In this document: piece after piece, positions 11,095 through 21,394 of the stretch
Layout of the letters: the number at the start of each line of letters is the position of its first letter
Position numbering within the stretch: the stretch's first letter is position 1
From: Termitomyces sp. T153
Taxonomy: Eukaryota > Basidiomycota > Agaricomycetes > Agaricales > Lyophyllaceae
DNA length: 64,000 nt
Direction of reading: 5' to 3'
Assembly (NCBI GenBank): GCA_018296165.2
Contig: JACKQL020000010.1
Span: 1,302,001-1,366,000 of the forward strand
Translations under genes and position numbers: made by a program
The notes under the pieces: generated by a model
The model's input: only the letters and a program-made list of their open reading frames with translations
Database searches by the model: none
Told to the model about the DNA's origin: nothing

Positions 11095-12970
11095 TTATCC
11101 AGGCTGAATATCCAACAATAGCCATATACACAAATTACATAATAATACAAAGGTGCGAGTGGGCCAAGAAGACAAGTCCAAGAAAGCCCCTACTTCCCCT
11201 TCCTCTCTGACTCCACCTCCACTATCCTCCCCACCAGATCCACCTCCAGTTGCACTACTACTGTCACCAGAATTTTGGGATGCCCCGGGAGTAGCTCCAC
11301 CACGTCCATCACCACCTCCCACTATGCTCTGGGGTCCACTGTCACTCTCCACCAATGCCCTGCCAGCAGACACCCCATCTGCATGACCCCCTGCCCCAAC
11401 TCCAGTGGGAGATCCCTGGGCATCCTCGCCAACCCATCATGGATGGACCCCAGTGCTGCTGATGCTCCATTGAGGAGGATGTGGTGCTCCCTGGCCCAGT
11501 CTGTGGAAATCAGCTCATAGGAAAAGGGAAATGAAGGGAGCACTTATGGAGCACTCCCTGCCACTCTGAGGCTGCCTTGTTGGTGAGCCACTTCTCCTGC
11601 CACTGCACCCTCTCTGCCGTCGCTCAGGTCACCCCCACACCAGGCCCCTGCTGAGTCCCCCACACCCCTGACCCCTCTGACTGCTGCTCTGCCATCCCTG
11701 CCCATGCCTCCAATGGCCTCATGCACGCTTGCAGCTCTTGGAGCTGTAACAATCATTCCATGGCGGTCCCCATGGTAATGTCCTTATCCCTACATGCCAA
11801 GTCCCACTCCCTCTGAGCCCCATCCAGCTCCTTCTGAAACCCATCCCTCTCCTCCCCCATCCTACAAGCTTCCTCCCCAAGTGTGGCCAACAACCGCTCC
11901 AACTCCTCCACCTAACACTGCAGGAAAGCCTTGGCAGCTGACCACAACTCTCCCACAGACTGCTCGACCAAGGCCCCAGAAATCAAGGAATACACCGTGG
12001 GACCTGGAGGGCCTGCTATTGCCAGCTCCCCCCATGCCCGCTTGCTAGGCCCTGCCTCTAGCAAGGGGGATGCCCTCCACTTACTCTTGTCGCATGCCAT
12101 GGGGGCCCCCTTCCTCCACCCACCCCACAGGGGCCCAACTTTCATTGGGGGCTGCCCCACACCAACTCCCCCCTCTACCCCAGAACCCCACCCTGACACC
12201 CTACCCCTCCAACCCTCCTCCAACTGCGCAATGACCCACTCACAGTCCCACCCCTGCTCTGCTGTGATGCAAGTAGCATGCCAACTCAGAGTGACAGAGC
12301 ACTTCTCATGCTGCAAGTGACACAGGAGACACACTGACATGTCCTGCTGCACTCCTGGCATGGGCTCCTCAAATTCACACTGTTCACCCCGCTGGGTACA
12401 GGACATGCACTAGAGACATGAGTTAACTTGATAAGGAAGGGACATGCCAATGATGCACCGGAGCCACTGCCTGACACCACTCTAATGTCGGGGGACCCCT
12501 TGCCTGCCCCGCAGCCTCTGCAAAGTGCTCCAGCATCACATCTGCCTATGCAACTCTCAATCCTGTAGGGATGGGGCAGACCACTCCAGGGCCAATACCA
12601 GGTCTGGAACGAGAAGTGGGGACTGCTTCCACCACCGACTGTGCTGGGGCCTCCCCCAATGAAAGCCCCAAGAGGCCTGCCACCACCACCGACAACTCTG
12701 ACAGGACTTAATCAGCACCCCAGCCACGACAAGTAAGGGATGGCACTTATGGTTATAGTACATTGCCTGGACCCACCTATGGTCCTGCCAACCCTCAGAA
12801 TCCTCGGAGGAAGAAATCAAGGTGTGTGCCAAGGGTTGGGAACTCTGGGGGACGTCTGACCCCTTTTTAATGACTTGGAATGAACCCCCTGATGAGCAGC
12901 AGCCATGCTTCGACTTTGTTCCCCATGCTGCTGCCACTACTGTGGTCTGATCAACATTGCTCAACTTCAA
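11095..12970 (-). pseudogene. Antisense accessory ORF in the chromovirus 3' region (Cys-rich), broken
   Basis: Between the chromodomain and the polypurine tract the sense strand has no domain-like frame. The minus strand has a chain of long frames in coherent order: 12970-12557, then 12406-11912, then pieces down to 11095. The middle part is Cys-rich (TQRGEQCEFEEPMPG, VCLLCHLQHEKCS), resembling a zinc-binding cluster, followed by Gly/Arg-rich and Ser/Gly-rich low-complexity sequence and an acidic C-terminus. Frameshifts and stops separate the parts, in keeping with decay elsewhere in the element. I do not recognise the protein. Accessory antisense ORFs are known in some plant Ty3/gypsy elements; whether this one is related I cannot tell. 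Confidence 0.5.
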
Positions 12971-13026
12971 TTCCCATGCCCCGCTGATCCCTGAACTGTG
13001 CTCTGTGTCTCAATAGTCTTGACACT

Positions 13027-13036
13027 GAAGGGGGGG
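13027..13036 (+). other. Polypurine tract of the chromovirus
   Basis: GAAGGGGGGG lies three bases before the 3' LTR start, the expected place of the plus-strand primer. Confidence 0.8.
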
Positions 13037-13039
13037 TGA

Positions 13040-14093
13040 TGTCATGACCCACTCCCTAGACCCTGGCACCACTTCCAGTCCTCCCCAATGCTCCACCAAA
13101 CTCTCCCAACCCTTGTCCACTCTCTGCGCCCACTCTGGGTAACTCTGACACTTCCTCAGCAAATCCTGACAGCCCCCTGATCAATTCCAACACCTTCTCC
13201 GCAGCCATTGACGCATCCCCTGAATTCCCCTGAACTCCCGAGACTTCCGCCACTGCTCCTGACCACGTCACACAACCCCAATCCCCTACCCTAATTCCCC
13301 TGACCTGCTGGAGAGCACCCAATGACTCCAGAGCGACCCACTTTCTAGCTGATCCCATCAGAATGTCACCATGGCCTGCTCCACAATTGCACCCAACACC
13401 TGTCAGACTCCGCACAGCTCCGTCGAGCCCCTCTGCCATATCCTCTGCCCTCTGGGGCCCCCCAGTAGTTGGTATATAAGTCGTAGAGTAACCCCTGGTA
13501 CTTTAGTCTTGATATTGCATTTACTGGTTTCCTATGTCTTGTCCGTCGTCTCATCTCTATTCCTATTTTTAGTTTCAAATCAATCTCTTTCCTCTGTCTT
13601 GTCTTGCCTTGTCTCCATCTCATCTTGCCTCATCTCCGTCTTGTCTTGACTGTGTATATTTCCTCTGTTCTCCTAAGTTTCTTTCTTCTCCAACATCAGC
13701 ACAAACTCCATGCACATGCTACAACCCAAACATTCTTACAACAACTCCAGACCTCACTCCCCGCTTGGCCCCAGAACCCATCAAGCTGTGGTGATCCTCC
13801 TTCAAACCCTGGCTCTGCTCCCATCAACTGCAAAGTCCCGCTTACCCTGCAGTCTACTTGCGCACCCACAAACTTGTTCCTGATGCCTGCCCAGGTTCAA
13901 CATCTAATATATTGGGTCTTAGACTTCTCCGGACCATTCCAGACTTGCTTGGACCACCTTCCCTAGCTCCCCTTTGCAAGTCCCTTCACTCTGCACCAAC
14001 CCCAGGACACTAGGTTATAAGCACAGGGCATTGTGTCTGCCTAGTAAGGGTTTGCCAGTGTAGCTGAGCCCCCATTGTCAGCGGAACCTAACA
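13040..14093 (+). repeat. Chromovirus 3' LTR
   Basis: 1054 bp from TGTCATGACCC to CCTAACA. It is homologous to 2347-2363 plus 3398-4416 and to the two inverted solo LTRs. Confidence 0.92.
13473..13480 (+). promoter_or_regulatory. LTR TATA-like box (3' LTR)
   Basis: TATATAAG, same place as in the 5' LTR. Confidence 0.5.
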
Positions 14094-14098
14094 CAGTG
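14094..14098. repeat. Target-site duplication CAGTG (right)
   Basis: Identical to 2342-2346. Confidence 0.9.
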
Positions 14099-14963
14099 GG
14101 GCTGTCAGCATTCATTACAACAATTCCAGAGGATGCTGGAGACACCTCAGATATGGACAGTGAAGTGCATCCAGGTGACATCCTCTGCAAGAGGGTGTTG
14201 GTATTCTGGCAGAACCAGGTTGAGGTCTCTAAGACTTCAATTCAGCAATGCTTAGCTGCAAGAGTAGCTAAGCACATAGCAATTCAGCAGTTGCTGGGTG
14301 AGGAAATTATCCCAACTGATCTAGTAAGGTTCATGGAACTTTATGTGATTTTCCTAATTCAGGAGGTAATAGACTACCTCCAGCAGAAGAAGTTATAGAG
14401 ATCATAGGCATCATCTGCAATGTCTTCTCTATTTGTAAGTGGAGACTGTTTACCCCCACTATTTCTAGTCAACAAAGCATTGAACCTACTGCAGGTGCAC
14501 AGCAGCCTAGAGAAATACCCCATGACTACATGGCAAGACAGGCTAAAGTAGACCAGCAAAGACAGGCTATATTAGGTACAATCATAGCACCTGATCTAGC
14601 ATCTACAGAGGCTGGGTTGGTCATCACAGTCAAACAACCTATGGTGTGATATAGACCTACTGGGTCTACACATAGGGTGTTGACCTGGGAGGACAGAATT
14701 ACATTGCAGCAATTCTGCAATGGTGACATGGAAGACTTTGGATAGTCCTACATGGATGATCAAGGGGTGGTGTTCCAGGGGAACATGGCCTATAATGCTT
14801 GGCCCAAAGAGTATGTTCCACCCAAACAGACTCAGCAAATTAAGAAGGAAGAGCAAGACTCTTGCTCTTCCCTAGTAGATCAGCATTCTGGAACCAGGAA
14901 TAGCCCTGCAGTGCATCAGCAACAGGCTGATCAATGAGGGAACATCCCTCCAAGTTGGTCTGG
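14099..14963 (+). pseudogene. Gag-like retroelement ORF, middle part (right arm)
   Basis: Continues the frame interrupted at 2346: GLSAFITTIPEDAGDTSDM, QQCLAARVAKHIAIQQLLGE, EVIDYLQQKKL, then a stop near 14396 and a frame change to segments such as TPTISSQQSIEP and NMAYNAWPKEYVPPKQTQ. It is homologous to the left inverted arm at 400-1280. The Gln-rich, Pro-poor composition fits the N-terminal half of a Ty3/gypsy Gag, but the assignment rests on the capsid-like part at 16600-17000. The copy breaks off where the 1.26-kb insert begins. Confidence 0.7.
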
Positions 14964-16228
14964 AATGATGTGAGCTATGCTGCCTAGCTGCTATGCAAGA
15001 AAACAAAAGAAAACCTAAATACTGGCAACCAGACAGGGTAGCTGGCAATAGAAAGTAGTGAGGCAAGTTAGTAAGCAACCCAGAGAACTAGAGCACTAAA
15101 AGGGTTAGGAATGAAGTGACAGTAGAAGAGGCTGTTATAACTAGCCTGGGCTGTTGAACTGTAACAAAAGGTTGCTAAGTCACTAGGTAATGAAGGGAAA
15201 AAGGGGTGAAGACAAAAGAGTTGCTAAGAGCAGTGTAGGAAAAGTTGCCATGGAAGGGCAACTAAGCAATAAGAACTAAAGGTGTTGATAAAGATGAAGA
15301 GGAAGCAAAGTTGCTAGGCTAAGGACAGGGAGGATGGACAAAAGAGGAGGACAAAGATAGTTTGCTAAGGTTGTTAATAATCTGGCAACAAAAAGGAGAT
15401 GGGAAAAGGAGAATAAGTGACATCAGTAAAAGCTAGAGGACAAATGCAAACTAGTCACTAGCTGTAATCACTAGCATTTCTGAGACAAAGACACTATGGA
15501 GTACCTGTAATTGGCACCTGTGCTAAATCAAGTATGAGGTTGCTGAGGGCTTGTTGCAAGCCATTAACAATGACAAGAGTAGACAGAAAAGAAGTCTGAA
15601 GCTGATAAACTGAGAGCTACTGAGGGGAAAATAATATACTTGTTGTATCTATATACAAGCAGTATTTATACTATTTGTAGGTATAGTATTTAGAAAGGAA
15701 ATATAGTTGCTATTAGCAATGGTTTCTGCCAAAGTGTCCATGATACATACTGGATGTCAGTATAGTAACCAAGCATTTGTATGTGATGTCAACAAGATGC
15801 ATAATAAATGTCAGTAATAAAAGAAAGAGCATACCTGACATCAAGGAAGAGTAGACACTGTTCAGGTATGTTTGTGAGCAAGACAAGAGAAATAATAAGT
15901 AAGGGGTCACATGGCCTTTAATGTATCCATTTTTTTTGAGGAGAAGTATTGATGTCACTAAGTAATATTACTAGTGATTGTTGCTATGGAAGGCCTTATT
16001 GTTCTACATTCAAAGGCTAGATTCCATGTAATGAGGCTTGTGATCCAGAAGTCTTATAGTCACTAGGATCCTGGGCAATAACTATGTTGTTCCAGACCTT
16101 GGGGCTAGATCCTATATGATAAAGGTGCATGACTTGTACACACTCATGCTGTGTCCTTATCAAGTGTTGCCCAGATAAGATAGTCTACAATGTCAGTAAC
16201 AGTGCCCAGCAACAGTTGGGTCTTATCA
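14964..16228. mobile_element. Unidentified 1.26-kb insertion in the right gag arm
   Basis: The left arm runs straight from the equivalent of 14963 to that of 16229, while the right arm has about 1265 extra bases. The insert has no useful ORF and no CpG. It could be a decayed solo LTR of another family: TG at 14966 and CA at 16234-16235 are possible ends. I see no clear target duplication or terminal inverted repeat, so the type is open. Confidence 0.55.
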
Positions 16229-17010
16229 CCAAACATTGAGTGAGGAAGACCTAAGATGGGGATCACCTAGTAGTGATACTATGTCCACTCCACCCTTGAT
16301 GCCACATTATGGACTACATGGTCTAGGAGAAGGTGGTGGAGAACCAGGGAGAGGACCACCTTTCCTGGTTGAGGGCCATCATTGCCTCCAGGGGGGGGCC
16401 CTTCAGACCTGGACAGACCAGATAATAATCCAGCAGGTGATGGAGACAATGTTGGACATAGAGGTGGTAGGAGGAGGGCTACAGTCCTCCCCAATAGATA
16501 GCCATGGCAGTTTTCAATGCCACTGCAACATTGTGGACAATTTGCCACTTCAGGAGTGGAGGAGACCTATAAATATCACTGCCAGACAATGCACAATAGC
16601 TCAAGGGCAGTGATGAAACAATTGTTTGCAGTCTGTCTGGCAATTTCAGAGGGACTCAAGCCTAGAAGGAGTGATCTGTCTAAGACAATCACCCCCTATG
16701 CTGGGTCTGCCAAGTTCAGTGAACTTAAGGACTGGCTAATGAGCATCTGCATATTTTATACAGTAGCATAGTATGGTGGGAATGGACACAATTGTGAGAA
16801 AGTTCCAATTCTTATGGACTTTCTAGCTGTGGGTGCCCTGAAGTGTTACCTACAACATGTAATTCATGTTAATAGGGCCCAGTCCCACTGGAGGTTTGAG
16901 GATGTAATCCTCAGATTGTATGATCAATTAGTACAACCCTCAACAATGCAGGATGCCCATGGCATGGTGTATGTATTTGAAGAGGGAGTGCTAAGTGTAT
17001 TGCACTGATC
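16229..17010 (+). pseudogene. Gag-like retroelement ORF, capsid-like part (right arm)
   Basis: A Gly/Pro-rich stretch (PHYGLHGLGEGGGEPG) homologous to bases 1-380 of the window (minus) leads into a capsid-like region: ITPYAGSAKFSELKDWLMS, then VPILMDFLAVGALKCYLQH and FEDVILRLYDQLVQPSTMQD. The order of a Trp-containing helix, a G-x-A-L-x-x-Y block and a final aromatic/hydrophobic helix is that of Ty3/gypsy retrotransposon Gag. Stops occur near 16611 and 16769, and the frame ends at 17008. Further downstream only disconnected fragments remain. No pol follows, so this old element is truncated. Confidence 0.75.
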
Positions 17011-17211
17011 TATTCACATGGGTTGACAATGAACATCATTGTTGACTCAGGAGTATAGGTGTACCTCTCACCTTAGCCAAATATGCTAGGTGGTACACTC
17101 TCACTGATGATGACTGGGAGCACTTCCAAGTGCCCTCCCAACTTCACAAGAGCTGTGGTCAATTCCCACTACATGCAGCTGGATGGCTGCACTATGGGGA
17201 ATTGGTGTAAA

Positions 17212-17583
17212 GGCAACCTCTGGAGGTTGTGGCTCAATCACACAACTGGCAGAGGGAGATCCAAAGTCTATCCAGCATCTACAAGAAGTTCTAGAGTTCT
17301 AGCTATTCACCTGGCAGAGGGAGATCCAAAGAGAAGAAGTCTGAGGATTTTCCATGCCAGTATTTGGAAAATTTACTCTAAAACTTCTGGAAAAAACACT
17401 CAACAACAACCAAATCTGGAGTCCATACCTGTATGGGCAACCTCTGGAGGCTGTGGCTCAATCACACAACTGGCAAAGGGAGATCCAAAGTCTATTCAGC
17501 ATTGTACAGTGTTTACAAGTATAACTACACACCTGGCAAAGGGAGATCCAAAGAGAACACATCTGAGGAACTCCCTAGGCTGA
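17212..17583 (+). repeat. Direct repeat, period about 224 bp
   Basis: GGCAACCTCTGGAGG... at 17212 recurs at 17436. Each unit contains two copies of CTGGC(A)GAGGGAGATCCAAAG-like sequence (near 17247 and 17312; near 17470 and 17532). The second unit is shorter. Without CpG, so old. Confidence 0.75.
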
Positions 17584-18069
17584 ATGCTACACTGTAAGTT
17601 TTTGGACTCATGGAACACAACTGTACAGTAGAAAAGTCACATGACTAGTTGACATTTTGTTCCCATTATAGCTTTCACTGACTTAGTGTATGAAAAAATG
17701 TTTTTATTAAGAAGTCATTGTTATACTGCTCTCTTCCTAACTAAGTGATAAGCAACTCATTGTATGTAGACCTTGGACCTGCCATGCACTGCAATGGCCC
17801 ATTCTTGACAGTTGTAGGAGAGTTGTCTGGGACAAACTTTGGTGATGCATAGGCACTTTGTCAGGTGGAAGTGTTGAGATTACAGGTTGATGGAAGTACT
17901 ACCACACTATATTTCTCTTTTGTCTTACTCATGTGACAACATTTTTGGTATTTCACTTCTGGAGAGTTTGTGGTTATTATTCTAAAACCACAAACCTCCA
18001 GGTGAGTACTGTACAATTTAGCTACACTACACATGAATATTTTTTATTCTAGAACCACAAACCTCCAGG
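17584..18069. other. AT-rich non-coding stretch with a hairpin and a direct repeat
   Basis: No gene seen. An inverted repeat at 17961-17999 pairs AGTTTGTGGTT with AACCACAAACCTCC. Its right half (TATTCTAAAACCACAAACC...) is repeated at 18045-18071, where the solo LTR inserted. Confidence 0.6.
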
Positions 18070-18074
18070 TGTTC

Positions 18075-19108
18075 TGTCAGGTTCTGCTGACTATGGGGGC
18101 TCAGCTACACTGGCAAGTCCTTACTAGGTGGACACAATGTCTTGTACTTATAACCTAGTGCTCTGGGGCTGATGCACAGTGGAGAGACTTGCAAGGGGAA
18201 GCTAAGGGAAGTGGTCTGAGCAAGTCTGGAGTGGTCCAGGGAAGTCTAAGACTAAGTATATTAACTTTGGGCTTGGGCAGGCATCAGGAACAAGTTTGTA
18301 AGCACATAAATGGATTGCAGAGTAGATGGAGGCTTTGCTAGAGGATGGGGGCAGAGCTGGAGTTTGACAGGGGATCAAGTAAGACTTGATGAGTTCAGGG
18401 CCAAGCAAAGAGCAAGGTCTGGAGTTGTCATAAGAATGTTTGGAGTTCATAGTGCATGCACAGAGTTTGTACTGATGTCAGAGATGGAAGAACTTAGGAA
18501 ACAAAGGGAATAGAGACAATCAAGACAAGACAGAGATGAGACAAGATGAGACAGACAAAAGAGATAGGTTCAAGACTAGAAGTAGAAATAGCAACAGAGG
18601 GAAACACAAGACACAGAAAACCAGTTAATGCAATATCAAGACTAGAGTACAAGGAGCTACTCTACAACTTATATACTGACTACTGAGTAGCTCTGGAGGA
18701 CAGCAGGCATGGTGGCAGGGCTCAATGGAGTTGTGCAAAGTCGATGGGTGTTGGGTACAATCAAGGGGTGGGCCATAGTGACATTCTGATGGGATCACTT
18801 GGGGACATGGGCCACTCTGGGATTGTTGGAGTGCTCCAGAGCAGGTTGGGTAAACTGGGGTGGGGGGTCAGGGGTGCATGACATGGTCAGGAACAGTGGG
18901 GGAGGTCTTAGGAGTTCAGGAGGAGTCAGGGGAAGCATCAATGGCTGCAGAGAAGGTGTCAGGATTGATCAGGGGGCTGTTAGGGTTTGGTGGAGAAGCA
19001 TCAGAGTTGGCCATAGGTTGGGGAGTTTGGTGGGGCATTGAGAGGGACTCTGGGGGAGTGGGCAGTTGGGAGTGATGTGCAGGAGTCAAGGAGGAGCAGG
19101 TTGTGACA
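18075..19108 (-). mobile_element. Inverted solo LTR of the chromovirus family
   Basis: A full-length LTR in minus orientation: left edge TGTCAGGTTCT is the reverse complement of the LTR 3' end, right edge GGTTGTGACA that of its start. It is flanked by exact 5-bp duplications TGTTC at 18070-18074 and 19109-19113. The inverted TATA-like box CTTATATA is at 18669-18676. Only one or two CpG remain, so it is older than the nested solo LTR at 2364-3397. Confidence 0.92.
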
Positions 19109-19113
19109 TGTTC

Positions 19114-19977
19114 TTACTGATAGGGCAATGCTACCTTTTGGTTGTTAGGTCTGTTCCCTTCTCCTGTGCATGTATAGCTGCAACACTTACTTCATTACAG
19201 GGGGCCACTGCCAATATAACTTGATAGCAGAATATATGATTACATCATGGATAGTATATATCATTCATTGCATAAGCAAACAACAAAATGGGTCTCAGAC
19301 ATTCCATGCCTGTAGCAAACCAGGTCACTCTAGTTGTGTTATGATTGCTGTGTGACCACCCATGTCAGCATTTTTTTGATGGATGAGAAAGCTATGTACT
19401 TACACTGCTGGTGCTGGAATCTGTTTCCAAAAAAGATAACAGGTAAAATAAATGTGTTATGCCATTTCTTTGACAAGAGAAAAGAAGGAAAAAGAAAAGA
19501 AGGAAAAAGACATGTTCCATTGTTCAAAGCCTTTTCCCATGAGACTTATTGGCCAAGGCATAACACATTTCGTTCCTTATTTTTCTCTGCTACTTTATAC
19601 TATGTGCTATCTAGCTTTCAAGTTACTTGTTGGGATAAATGATGCCAAAAATGCTCATGTACATAAATACCTGAAATTCAAGAAATTTCTGCTGGTAACC
19701 CGGTTACCACCACCACACTACGAAAAATGGAATACACGTGAATTGTACCTATGCAAAACCAGTTGGACTAAGTATCCATTCCATTAGATCAGATCAGGTG
19801 TGTTATTCTTGTGTTAAAGCCAACCAACTGCAGAGCTGGTTCATGTCACAATTCCAGCTGATCATTGAGAAGTATCAAAGTATCATTTGATGTTAATCAA
19901 AAGTGATTATTAAATATATTTGGCTCAAACATTTTTATTGTACAATGATGACTCTCCACCTGGCTGTCCGAGATGAT
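19114..19977. other. Gene-free transition from the retroelement island
   Basis: AT-rich, no supported gene. A short AAAAGAAGGAAAAAG-type repeat lies near 19482-19512. CpG dinucleotides reappear from about 19.57 kb, marking the edge of the CpG-depleted island. Confidence 0.55.
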
Positions 19978-21394
19978 TCATTGGTCAGAAGTGACCCAAG
20001 GATCATGGAGCAATTCCGAGGCAGAGGCTCACGCTTCCTGCGTCCATGTCACAGTTCTCCTGAAGAAAGCAAGGAACATTTCCGACTCTTGAGGTGTCAT
20101 GGTCTTACCGATTCTATTCAGAGATGATTCCAGGATTTATCCAGAAGTCTCGTTCAGAATCTCCACTTTAGGCGACCCATCCTCGTTAAAAAATTCGAGC
20201 AAATGCGAACCTGCTTTGTCTCTGAGCTGAGAGGGAGGAGGTCCAAGTAGGGCAACCATCCAAGCAAGCTGGTTCTTATCAACACGGTTTGTCGGTTGGT
20301 TCGTCAGAACTTCCTGTTGAAAAGAGGTGGTTCCTGAACATCAAGCTCCATATCTAAGCCATCCAATTAGAAAGCCAACAAAGAAGAAACTTTGATGAGA
20401 CAAACCGTGCATCCAAAACTCCAGATGTCTACCTGTGTTCCCCATAGAATACACAAAGAAACCTCTAGTGCTCGTAGAGGGCCTGGTTGGATGAGCCCCG
20501 TATAAGATTCTTCCCCCATCCACGCTTCGCCAAAATTACATAGAACAACTGAGCCTCCTAGCCAAGGCTTCACAGGTCCAGTAATGGTTCGTGCTTCGAG
20601 GACAGCAGCTTGTTCAGTGATTTTCCTGGCGCTAGGATGCTCGATTTCACTTTCCTCACTGGCTTCGAGGACTGATTTGTCACGAATCCGAAGGAGAATA
20701 TTCTTTGCTTGTAAGTCTGTAGTCAGGGACAAATTAGAGAATAGAGGCTGGAACCTGAGAGAATTTCACCTGCGTGGACAATCTCGCACTGTGTATGAAT
20801 TCTAGGGCTTACAGCACATCCCGAACGAAAAGTTGAAGAATACGTGTCAGCGAGTACTTCTACGGTAAGGCCGAGGGGTTCATGTATGAGAAAATGGTAG
20901 TGGCGATCCTCAATTTGCATTTTGAAATGATCAATGCTTGCCGAACGAAACGTTGTCCTGCCAGCCGACTGGTCTTCACAACTTCAGAAATAACTCCATA
21001 TGCCTTGATCTCTCGTTGAACAGAGGAATAGTCGCAGACCATAGCCTTCATACAAACATACTCATCGGAACTGAAGATATTTGATTGATTTAACGTAGAA
21101 GGGAGACAAGACAAAAACTAACCGGAGATCCTGACATATCCAAATAGTAGATGTGGTTCCAACACCAGCTTTGTAGAGAACTTGGTAGTTTGAATGAGTG
21201 ACATCACCAATTTGAACGAGATAGAACGACTGAGGCATGTACCAATCCCAACACTCTTCGGAGTCCTCAACCATCTCTGAAGCGGGGATATTCTGAAAGC
21301 CAGTGGTAGGAAAAAGACAAAAAACTCCGGCTCGAGAATGAGATCGAGAGGTAGCGCAAGGCAGTGCGAATTGAAAGATCTTAAGAAAGTTCAT
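19978..21394 (-). pseudogene. SRPK-like serine/threonine kinase, decayed
   Basis: The minus strand shows the parts of an SRPK-type kinase in order. An N-terminal block FYLVQIGDVTHSNYQVLYK with a Gly-loop remnant GAGVGTTSTIWICQDLR is joined across an intron (21071-21122) to DEYVCMKAMVCDYSSVQREI. Next come FLIHEPLGL, LQLFVRDVL, DLQAKNILLRIRD, VVLCNFGEAW (DFG-type box with Asn), VDIWSFGC, LAWMVALLGPPP and the C-terminal ASASELLHDPWV. The reading frame needs two single-base shifts (near 20930 and 20850), and TAA and TGA stops lie near 20142 and 20030. SRPK-like kinases phosphorylate SR-type proteins and have many divergent paralogues in mushrooms. The HRD Asp-containing loop is reduced and DFG is NFG, so it is probably a pseudogene; assembly errors could account for some shifts. 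Confidence 0.75.

Larger units (their letters stand above)
2347..14093 (+). mobile_element. Full-length, inactive Ty3/gypsy chromovirus
   Basis: An 11.7-kb LTR retrotransposon, about 10.7 kb without its nested solo LTR. It runs from TGTCA to AACA, has a CAGTG target duplication and LTRs of about 1.04-1.05 kb. The order is LTR, gag (4446-6630), two retropepsin domains (6653-7606), RT and RNase H (8050-9430), integrase (9700-10260), chromodomain (10769-10936), a 1.9-kb segment with an antisense frame (11095-12970), polypurine tract, LTR. RT-RNase H-integrase order plus the chromodomain places it in Ty3/gypsy chromoviruses. Every coding region carries stops or frameshifts; many look like CpG decay (TGA where CGA is expected, Asn for Asp, Trp for Arg). 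Autonomous activity is excluded as sequenced. Confidence 0.95.

Noticed and set aside
20040..20140. Intact C-terminal exon of a second kinase
   Set aside because: It is the C-lobe end of the same SRPK-like sequence, in order and orientation, interrupted by stops.
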